From Ramazzottius varieornatus (lineage: Eukaryota; Tardigrada; Eutardigrada; Parachela; Ramazzottiidae), in assembly GCA_001949185.1 (NCBI GenBank), contig BDGG01000007.1, forward strand, positions 1,238,740-1,302,739: a DNA stretch of 64,000 bases, given 5' to 3'. Both the position numbers and the translations under genes were made by a program. The notes under the pieces were generated by a model that did not search any database, was not told the origin of the DNA, and saw nothing but the letters and a program-made list of their open reading frames with translations. Shown piece by piece: positions 47,856 through 57,503 of this stretch; position 1 is the stretch's first letter; every line of letters starts with the position of its first letter.

Positions 47856-49637
47856 TTTGTTTTCGGGGGATAGTCACCTTTCCGTTGGGTGTACTTCGGA
47901 AAATACTAGCAGAAAGTAGTCTGCTGACTTGCTAGCTGCGTTCGCCTGAATACTCGTCTCCGCAAACTGGTGCTTTCCGTAACTAAGGTTGCGAACAATG
48001 GCATGCTGATAATATGTGTCACTGCGCGATAATGTGGAAGCAATGTTCCACCTTATCGCACGGTGCTGCGAGACGTGGTTTCCATCTACCAGTCAAATAC
48101 TGTAATTCTACAACCTCCGGCCTAACGGACTTGTGGGTAAAACGTGGTCGCCCGTGCATCGTCGGCGGAGAGAAGCGCCATCTGACGGGAAGAAGCCGGC
48201 CAATAGAACCGGAGCAGTCACTGTCACCAAAAACGGACAGCAAAAAAGGGTGCATTGACACCGGGGTGACAGCAATTTCGAAAAGAGTAGAGTACGCGTA
48301 ATTTGCGGTTGAAACAGCCGCAAGTCTGGCGCCATGGCTCTTGCAGCGGCAGCATTGCGGGAAGTGCAAATATCAAGAAGAGGTCAATCAATAAGTCGAG
48401 TAACTTGCTTGAATTTATGTGCACATTATGTTCTTTGCTGCTGTTTTTCCCGAAAGTTCTGGAGTTTGAGATATTGCGATGTCTTTTTGAGGCAAGGCAC
48501 GGATACGCCAGCTTGATGGCTTGCAAATCTGAGTTCAGCCTGCTTGTTTTGCCACTGGAAAATAAGGTGACCTTTGATTGCAGAGGACAATAAGAAAGAC
48601 ACGGCCGGAAGTGCCGCGCGGGAACATTCCACGATACGGAATGGAGAGTTCGTATCAAGGGCATAAGTGAGACAGTTTCATCATACGAGCCAAGCAAACA
48701 GTACTAACAATAGCTCGATTGGTTTTAGAAGCGAACTGGACAGATGACGGTTTTATCATTGTAACCCACGCGGCACTTCCGGTTGTGTCCTTCCTTGTTT
48801 GCCATCCGACTGAAGGAAGCTTCAGAGCCGCGGTTTGCCTTGAACAAGCTTGAATGTTATCTTTCAACTCGGCGACGAATGGTGCATAAACGTCGCGTCA
48901 CCAGATAACCTGTCATTGTCTCTTAATGGAACCTTGGTACACGCGGCCTAAAGTTGTAAGGTTAGGGGCAGCCAAATATCCCTTCCAAATGTCGAAAGAA
49001 AACTACTCAACCATCAGTAAAACATACCCGCGCAAACCGGCTCCCTGAGCTGCCGCTCCGTCAACACATCTAATTTTCCAGTAGCCGCATCAAATCCAAG
49101 ACGGTGTCTCAGGCTAGCTTGACGCAAATCCAAACTTTATAAAATCCAACATATCTTTTTTAGGAGCATTGCTGTTGTTAGTAACTATTGATTGTTGCCT
49201 GGAAGTTTCATGTTTTCTTTCAGAGCACCACTAGTGTGACATCAGAGTACAGTGAGGGTTTTTGCGCTGAGGCCTGTGAATCCAGCAGGAGCCCTCACTG
49301 ACAGACATTTCGAAGAAATCTGTTCTCACTCATGACTATCCCATGGCTAGTTTCCAGCGCCGACGCAATCAATCTTTCTTGTAAAACTGATGTATTGATA
49401 TATTGGCTAAGCGCAGCCTTCAACCTGGCTCGTCACCTTACCTGACAATAGCCGACCGTTCAGTTATCTGTTCCTTCAATTACGACCCTATCGGTCGATA
49501 ACTCAGCAACGTGAAGGTTGCAAGCCACGTACGCAGCAGCCCAGGTCGCGCTCCTCGGTTCGTTTCAGTCTCCGCTTCCAGCACGCCATCTTTACAATCG
49601 CCCTCCTGTACGCTGTAGGTACCTCACTCTGATCACG
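47856..49637. other. Intergenic stretch between divergent ZP-like genes B and D
   Basis: No gene recognised in 1.8 kb. Frames of 96 (plus) and 157 (minus) codons overlap around 48,220-48,700 but show no known motif. Genes B and D start outward from this stretch, so both promoters should lie here. Confidence 0.35.
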
Positions 49638-50340
49638 ATGGCCAAAGCCCTGCTGCTGATCCTCTCGCTGGCAGCTGTTTCTTTTGCAAAAGACAACCGG
49701 CTGGTCGACCGACTGATGGCAGCCAATATTGACCAGCAACCCGAATCGTGGCCGCGGATCAACACGTGAGTTCCTCTGTTTTCTTTCAACCGTCATTATC
49801 CAAGAAGTTACCGCGCTTTCCAGGTGCGCCTTGTTGGAGCCCGAAATTATCGCCAAACGTGCCCGCGCAATCTCCATCCGGCCGGAAGACGATCCAGTGA
49901 CCAACGACCCTCGCGTCTCTATCCAGATTGACACCTGCACTGCTGAGCTATTGACAGTCAACGCTACGGCTAACGCACCGGTGACTCTTAGCGAAACCCT
50001 GATTGAAGACGGGTAAATTAATTGACTATCAATGTTGAATATTGGCTTGTTGAAGATGCGTAAATGGTCTTACTGTTGTAGCGTTCTAACCCTTGCGGGT
50101 AAAGCCGCCCAACTGAAGTTGCGCAAGCTTCCGGCAGTGGCCACACCCGGTACATCCGATCACTTCGAGGGCACCGTACAAGCCTTCACACTAGACAAGG
50201 CTCAGGTGACATCGCCCGTCTTTGACCAACGAGTGGGAGCCAAAGTCCGCTGCTATTTGTCGTACTGTCTCAAGCCAGTAGCTGGCCAGCCCAATCGGCC
50301 CACAACATGCAAGCAAGATAACGGAGCGTGGATCTTGTAG
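49638..50340 (+). CDS. Secreted ZP-C-like protein D (short)
   Basis: Exons 49638..49765, 49824..50012, 50082..50340; both introns phase 2 and short (58 and 69 nt); 191 residues. Signal peptide MAKALLLILSLAAVSFA; start chosen at this ATG for that reason. After a short linker only the C-terminal module of the family remains: VSIQIDTCTAEL, SETLIEDG (closest of the four to the ZP LI.DGC signature), and FDQRVGAKVRCYLSYC. It thus looks like a stand-alone ZP-C half without the N-terminal region of A-C. Opposite strand to the other three. Presumed extracellular; function unknown. Confidence 0.78.
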
Positions 50341-51596
50341 TCTTCCACCCCCTGAAAACCGGATTGCAATTCGAGCTTAAACTTTTAATTCCTCTTGATC
50401 CATCATCTTACACCGCGCATCTTCTAAAATGTTTTTGCTTGATAGCTTGCTTGCACTACAATAAGTTACTGTATGCTGGTGACCCTTCGAATCGAAAAGG
50501 GGACCATGCACATATTTCCGCAACCTGGCAGCAACACTCTCGCTACGAGGTAAACGACATAATTCGGGTATATCGATTTTAGCACCATAATGCGGGCAGC
50601 GAAAGGTTTGAACATCACCTTCAACGCTTGATTCATCCCTCATCGTACGTGTGTTGATACAACATTAGGCTTTTTAACATTGGACAGACCCATCTCCATC
50701 CCAGGCCAAATTTCCGTAATCTACAACGCTTTCCCGTTCCCAAACCTATTGGAACCTTGACGAGAGGGATCAGTCTACCTCAGGAAACAAGAAACGGTTC
50801 ATTACGCGCAGCAGGAGCTGAGAAAAAATATGGCCGAATTACGAGTGAAAAACCCCGTACAGCTGAAACTTCCTGGTAAATCAAAAGGGACGTGTCACGT
50901 GAGCAGGAGTCCTCACATATCGCGCAATCGGAACGTTTTGGTTGGTTAGAGAACTTACTTCAGCCAATCAACGGATCCGCTATCGTCATCTACATGTCGT
51001 GCTGTTCACAACGCAATCTCTCGGTTCGCAAGAACCGATTTCGTGCTGCGTGAGGACTCTTGCCCACGTCCGAAGAGGAGATACCCAGAAACCGTCTGCC
51101 GCTTTTCACCAGTGGTAGTACTTTGATTTCGTAACTACACACATGAAACTTGTCGTCTGCCTGTGATCATCTAGTGTAGACAGACGGAACAGGCATGTGG
51201 TACGTTACGTATCCCAAATCCTAGGTTGACCTTAGAACTTAATTGTGGGCTTGTTTTCTCAGTTCGGTGCAAGGAACCAATCTTCCTACTCATACCGGAA
51301 ACTTCAGCTGCCACGCTGCAGAATTCGATTGACACGTGGACTGAGATTAGATTAGATAAGTGCTCGGATGGTATGACGCGTCACCAGCCGAAATGCTATA
51401 GATTACCGTTTTTCCGCTGGTCGGGACAGAGTTGTTTTCGATCCGTATCTGTAACCTTCCAAGGTTAAAATATTACAGAATGATTCTGGTCAAGGTCATG
51501 CTCAAGCATTTATATTGTGCGAAGTCAGCAGTAAGTACGTTTCAACAAAGCAAAATAAAGTTCGAGCCGTAAAAAGCGATAACATCAGCTGTTAGC
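50341..51596. other. Intergenic stretch, convergent 3' ends
   Basis: No gene recognised. Contains a partial terminal repeat of the TA-flanked element (50,546-50,600). Confidence 0.4.
50546..50600 (+). repeat. Partial end of the CGAGGTAAACGG element
   Basis: CGAGGTAAACGACATAATTC, then CACCATAATGCGGGC, preceded by TA. Matches the left end of 55,505-55,989 with a few differences; no opposite end is found nearby, so this is a truncated or solo copy. Confidence 0.6.
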
Positions 51597-52774
51597 CTAA
51601 CGAGACCAGTTAGGCGCTAGACCCAAATATGCCGAGGCGGGTACTTCATTCTTTGGGACGACATTGACGGCACAGTCCACCTTCATGGTGTGAGGTACAT
51701 CGACCACAGGATCAATAAACTGGACATAGGGAAAGCGGAAGCTATACTCTGCAGCATCGGCGTTAGCTGCGCCGTTAAACTGGCGTTCCACGTTCAAATT
51801 TGCATTACCTTCCGGCCTAAAAGACGGAGAAAACTTCAGCAGGTTGTTCGAAAAAGTAACGAATAACGGTGGGGAATCTTACCCGTTGCCCTTGTCTTCC
51901 ACGACGAAAACGCCCGCTGACTCTGAAGAAATGGCGCATCTGTCCAAGTAGAACGCAACATCGGGATTACCCAAGGTTTCGCCCTGCTGCAGCTTCACAG
52001 TACAGTAGAACTTCTCTTCTTCCCGGTTAGGCTCACAGTCCAGTCTGTAAAAGTTAACTTTGTCAATCAATCGTAAGGCTACGTGTTAATCTGAGTGATG
52101 ACAGAAGACCGTATCGGTCCAACGTACTCGAAATGAACGCCTGTACAGTCAGTCAAGGGCGTTGCACTGCTCGGTGCACTGTAACACATGGCCGGTTCCA
52201 TGTCGGTGGACATGCAGCACTTGACCTTGACGTTGGTATGGCTGATCAAGGAAAGGGTGTCGTGAACCTTCAAGAACTCGACAAGCTTGACGTTCTGCTC
52301 CTGGGTAGCGTCACCGTTGGGTGTTTGGCCAAAGACGGTGTTACAGTCGTCGCGATCGAACAGAGTGGTGGTGGTCGTGATCTGTCCGAAACCTGTCCCA
52401 GGATTGAGCTCGTTATGCTTGGTACACTTGGGGTCTCGTGGCAGGTTGGAAGGCGAAGGATCGGCACCACCCATCCAGGTGATCCAAACGTTACTGGCCT
52501 GGGAGGGCGAGAAGAATTGCAGGCTCATGCCGGTCAGCGAGCAGCCCACGTACATGTAGGTGCACGAGCCATCACCGTTCCAGATGGAAATATTGGGGCC
52601 GGTCAGCGGCAGCGAGCAGGCGTTGTTGGGACCGTTACAGACACGGGTCAGAACCAGGCTGTCGTCCTGCATCGGCAAGTCATCAAGACGGGTGGACCAG
52701 CTATCCAAAGACGTGCAAACGGCTGCGCCAATCAGACAAGCAATCAAAGAAAGGATGTGTATGGTTACAGCCAT
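51597..52774 (-). CDS. Secreted ZP-like protein C
   Basis: Exons 52774..52083, 52044..51883, 51816..51597; 357 residues, both introns phase 2. Signal peptide MAVTIHILSLIACLIGAAVC. The first exon is Cys-rich (RVCNGPNNACSLP, GSCTYMYVGCS, DDCNTVF, VKVKCCMSTDMEPAMC, TDCTGV). The last two exons carry the module shared with A and D: KFYCTVKL, VAFYLDRCAI, GVFVVEDKGNG, and DVPHTMKVDCAVNV. Intron 1 is only 38 nt with a weak GTAGCC donor; without splicing, translation would stop right there, at the codon after QINT. Ends without a membrane anchor. A divergent ZP-type matrix protein is the best guess; not proven. Confidence 0.75.
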
Positions 52775-55504
52775 GGTGAACAGAGAAGTCTTCTTGTCAG
52801 GCCGAACTCACTGGTAACTTGCACTAGTGCATGAAGCAGTCCACTGTCAGTTTTCGCCAATTCTTCCCAGTGGTGGTCTGACAGTATCAATGGTAGACCC
52901 CGCTTGAATTATTCACAACCTTGTGAAAGATTAGGTGACGCTTCGGGACACGTTATCCGAGAGATTACAGGACGATACTGCTATCGTCGCTTTCGAACGA
53001 TTCGCCATATTGTTTTGTGCTGCGGGAATTCAGTGTCCTATAGTCTCTAATGGATAAGAGTCCGTCCAGGTGTAGGCTAGCAAGCCAATTTAGGGTGGGA
53101 AACGATATAGCGTATATCAAGTGTCGAGGAGTAACATGCGCCGACCAAATGGCTTTTCCGATGTTTTTTCTAGATTTTCAAATTTCCAGAACCCGTATTT
53201 CCCAGCTTTGTTCGTCCTTCTCGTGGCTGATTAATAAGAATGAATGTGTTACGCTGGGAAACAACCAACTCCCCGCAAGGTTTCGCCACTGACGCAGAAC
53301 TTTGCTTAATTCGAAATCGAAGGTAGATTACCCCGTTAAAACAGCCATTTGGTCGCCGCATGTTAGTCCTCGACGGAACGTCCGATTGTCTTACTTCTTG
53401 TTTTGTTCGAGAGTTCAGTGTTTGTTGCATTTCGGGGATGCGAGGATTCAGAGGCTCGACATGCCCAGATCAGACGGCGGTGGTTAACACACACTCAGTT
53501 TCGAAAAAATTTTCGCCATGCCGACTGGTTTCCTGATTTCGCCATGCCGACTGGTTTCCTGATTCTGTTCGTGCCGTGTCACATAACCATGTAGACCAAC
53601 TCTTGTTCTTTTGTAAACATTTTGAACGATCGGAATCAGGTTGCAGAGACAGGACATACGCTTTTTCGAATAGAGGTTTAGGGGGATCACTCATTATTGG
53701 GAGACAGTCAGTCTGACGGTGTATTTGTGGCCATAATACCACAAAAAGCATAGCGCGCACAGACCAAACCAGACCAAACAACGACTGTACGCTCAATCAC
53801 AATACACCGAAGTTTTCCGCGTGGTAAATGAAACTCCGCAGTCTCCATCGTAGCGCATTTATTTTTTTCCAAACCGAAATTAATACTTTAAAGTACCGAT
53901 CTAGCGAGACAGAATTCGGTGCCGAAGCGTGGAGAAAGACTGCCCGGGACACGCAGAATTCGCTGTTGTGTGTGATATTATACCGGTCAGCACGATCGGA
54001 ACACACTAGGAGTGGTTGTCTCCATGCTTGTTTACACCACCTTGCGAATCGGTTTTCTTTTCACACATATCACCATCGAACGCTACTTCGCTGACCATAT
54101 TGCTGAAACCGACCACGGCAGAAACAGTGAATCGCAGTAGTGAGAGTCCGCTCGCAGGAGATCAAAAGTCTGGTCAGCCTGCAGCCCAGAAGTTCCGCAG
54201 TTCGAAATCCAGTCTTGTTTGCGAACTCACATGGCTTACGGCTGTCTTCGCGCATGTCGTTCACTTGATTACAGTGAACGTGATTTCCAGTTACAAACCA
54301 GACACTCATAACTATACAACCATGAAATGACCGCGAATGTTAGTGGTCAAGTACGTTTCGAAAAGTAACACCTGAAAAATATTCTCACGACTCGGTTCGA
54401 CTTTCAACCGAAAATCTGAACATCCAATTCGGTAACTCTTGCGAAATTGATACCATCGTAACCTAAAACTTGGTAGTAGTAAGATTGGAATGGAAGTAGG
54501 CATCTCGTAGGAAAAACTGTACATGGCGAGTCAAGAAAGTCAGTAATACCACGCGTCCGAATAGAAACCGCAGGATCAATGACACAGTATCAGCTGTAGC
54601 GCTCGTTTTCTATAGCCTCCCTGGAATCGCTTGATGTGTATTGATCAGGGTGCATCTATTAATGACGTCAGGTACCCAGGGAGGGATGATGGGTACGTGA
54701 AACTTGTCAGAAATCTTACAAAAGCCAAATGATTGCTTGAAGTCCCTGACATTGGTGGTCAAGCCTCCTATAGTCGAAGCCTGACTTCATTAGTGAATGC
54801 TCCCACCATCCAGTTGTGCTTCGGAAACCGAGATTTCTACACTGATGGGCTGCTAAACATCGCCTTGCTGGTGAGCAAGACGCGTAATCAAGCTCTTGAC
54901 TGACATCGCCAAGTCGCAGTGTGGGGCCGATTTTAGTCATGACGTAGTTAATTCACTCGTGAAAAAAAGCGCTGTTTGATTAAACTGGAAGATCAGTCAA
55001 TCCACCACGCCCGCGGCCATGACTTGACACAAAATACATTAGCTCCTAGATCGATTGAGTGCTTGGACTGCCACGGGGTTTGAAAAAGCAACACAACCAC
55101 GTTCGACGCGATGTTTTCCAGTCCACGAGTCGGTGCCGCGCCATTTTGATGGCTGGATGTTTCAGTTATTGCGCATATTGGCTCACCCTGCTCAGATGGA
55201 GGCGAGGTTTAGCAGCACTCCAGTGATTTTCACCCTATTACTTGTTCCCGGCTTTTCCATCCTGCCGGTCCCACCCTGTTTTTTCAGGATGGGAATTTCC
55301 CCGTCTTGTATATCAGAGCCGTTTAGGGTGGTCGTTTTCCCACCATTCCCGGGTCTAGCTTAGGCATGTAGTCCGTCACCTTCGGACAACAGAAACTCAA
55401 GGGTGGGTCTCTGACCTCCAAACCGAACCGTAAAAAACCCAGAAAAACAGTTACCAGGCTTTATGTCAGTAGACAACTTTGCTAAAAAAATTGAATAACC
55501 CCTA
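52775..55504. other. Gene-poor stretch
   Basis: No gene supported. A 26-bp perfect tandem duplication lies at 53,511-53,562. The remaining open frames show no recognisable motif. Confidence 0.35.
53511..53562. repeat. 26-bp tandem duplication
   Basis: Two exact head-to-tail copies of a unit beginning TTTCGCCATGCCGACTGGTT. Confidence 0.85.
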
Positions 55505-55989
55505 CGAGGTAAACGGCATAATTCGGGCATGGCGATTTCCGACCCATAATTCGGGCAAGCCTGCGGTATGGGGTGGCAGCACGTGTCAGGTTGCTGGTTA
55601 GCGTGTGCCGCTGACTATAACCGTGCTATAACTGGCGGAAATGCGTCATCGAGCAATGTCTTATCATGTGAAAGTCTTTTTTTTTACTTTGAACGAGCTT
55701 TATGACGTCAACGAAGGTTGTTGAATAAATCGAGTCAAGCGCCTCTTATGGCCCTTCTCAATCTCATTTCGTAGGCTTTTCAACATTAGCGATACCCTCC
55801 TTTGGCTGGAGTCCCGTTTTTCGGATTCCGTCCACCAGATCATCCTCAAAACTGTTTAAGGCTACCGTAAACAAGTTTTTCTACTTGGCAAACTACAAAT
55901 AACGCTGATCCGTCCAGCCGTTACGGAGAAAACAGTTTCCCGAATTATGGATCGGAAATTGCCATGCCCGAATTATGCCGTTTACCTCG
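55505..55989. mobile_element. Non-autonomous element with TA target duplication
   Basis: 485 bp. Left end CGAGGTAAACGGCATAATTC, right end GAATTATGCCGTTTACCTCG; the arms pair over about 50 bp (also GGCATGGCGATTTCCGA / TCGGAAATTGCCATGCC). TA lies on both sides (55,503-55,504 and 55,990-55,991), as in Tc1/mariner-type insertions. No transposase inside. A partial end occurs at 50,546. Confidence 0.75.
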
Positions 55990-55991
55990 TA

Positions 55992-57403
55992 CTTGTCCTG
56001 TATGCTCCATCACCTTTATACCGACCGCCTGGAAGAACTCTGTGGCTCCATGCCGACTGGGCAGAAGCAAAACTGCTGGCGGATATCCTTATAATTGGCT
56101 CTTACTTCCTTCCGCTTGTTCAGCGTCTGATCCTGCTCTCTGAGAAGATCCAATAACGTTTATCAGGGCCCAACAATCTAAGTTGAAACTCAGCCATAGT
56201 ACAACCAAGACGGGATGAAAACGTTTTTGGGGCATAATAGCGCATCAACCTTTAAAGTCAGTTCCAGCAGAATGAGTAGCCATAAACGGCGAATAGGACG
56301 AGTACGCACCGGCCATCAGTACGATGTGATCGGCCTTTAGAGAACTTCATCTTTCTTTGATTCATGACTGTCCGGTTAGGACAGGGCTTTCGCCTTTTCT
56401 GGTTCTCTATGTTTCGCTATACTTCAGTCTATATTCCTCTACACAGTTGCTTTTTCCCTAATGGGACTGCATTAGAGAAAAAGCAACTGCCGTGAATTCA
56501 CAGTCAAGCTTACATATCATACATTTATCAGAAGATCAGACACGAGCCGAAATTTTAGGAGCGTACAACGTATACCGGGGACCGTCAGGAGTGCGCTGTG
56601 CACTGCATGAAACAGTTGAAAGTTCCAAATGCTGTTAAAAAATTCATGTCATCAGCACTGCGAAAAGCATATTCATGAATTGTTTTTTCTCGGAAACTTC
56701 CGTTTGCCTTGTGATGTTCTGAACTTGGAAGTCGATAATGGCCCTCGCAACTCGCAGTTGACTCAAGTACCTATGAGTCAAACATGCCGTAAAAAGAGGA
56801 ACAAATAAGGTACGACTTAATAAGCTTGCTCAAGTACCCACGAGATGGCTGACGTTCGCACACAGTGATTCGTAGCTCCGAGGTAAATCTAAAGGACATA
56901 ATTCTGCCGTAAACGTTTTTGGGACGCGATCATGGCTGGTTATGTTTCTGAGCTCACTTCAACAGCTCAGTTAGTTTCTCGTTCCCCAGGTACAAGCACT
57001 TGAATTTTCTCAAAGTGTTGACTTTCATTTTCGGACCATGAGGAACCACACTCTATGATTCGATGTGAGTTCATCTATTTTTTTCTGCAATTCCGCCCGA
57101 GTGAATGGGTTTTTCTTCAGTAGATTTCTACCAGAGAGCGAAAAACTACACACAGACAAGTTCAAATGCCCTGGAGCTACATTCGCCAGAAGATCCAATG
57201 AAGCTGGAAGTCTACAGGCGTTGCGTGCACACTGGTGGGCGCCAGGATCTTTCTGCAAATTTAAGTGATGTTTACTCCAATTTAGCCAATAGTAAATTCG
57301 TCCACATGTACACAGATTTCGGCAAGAATTACTACGTACACGGTGCATCGACACAATAGTTCACGTTTAGTTTTCTCGTTCGATCTAATTGGCATCGACC
57401 GTA
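55992..57403. other. Intergenic stretch
   Basis: No gene recognised. Holds one long hairpin (56,444-56,489). Short frames at 57,025-57,360 on both strands have no known motif. Confidence 0.35.
56444..56489 (-). other. Strong 20-bp-arm hairpin
   Basis: Left arm CAGTTGCTTTTTCCCTAATG, loop GGACTG, right arm CATTAGAGAAAAAGCAACTG. One mismatch on the plus strand becomes a G-U pair if the minus strand is transcribed. At 46 nt it is shorter than a usual microRNA precursor; it could be a MITE relic or a regulatory stem. Confidence 0.6.
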
Positions 57404-57430
57404 CTGTAAGTATTCACTGCATCCGCGCAG
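57404..57430 (+). repeat. Left terminal inverted repeat of the outer foldback element
   Basis: Starts CTGTAAGTATTCACTGCATC and ends CGCGCAG; pairs with 60,040-60,066 at 23 of 27 positions. The hAT element 57,504-60,013 lies between the two ends, so it inserted into a small (about 145 bp) foldback element. Confidence 0.7.
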
Positions 57431-57503
57431 CACGTCATCGCACAAGTGAAGTACACCCCCGGTCCGGTTTCACGGATTGCGCAACCCCCTTCAGGGGTAC
57501 ATC

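Noticed and set aside
51883-52774. Protein C as two separate genes split by a stop codon
   Set aside because: The 38-nt intron restores frame in the same phase as the homologous introns of A and D, so one gene is simpler.
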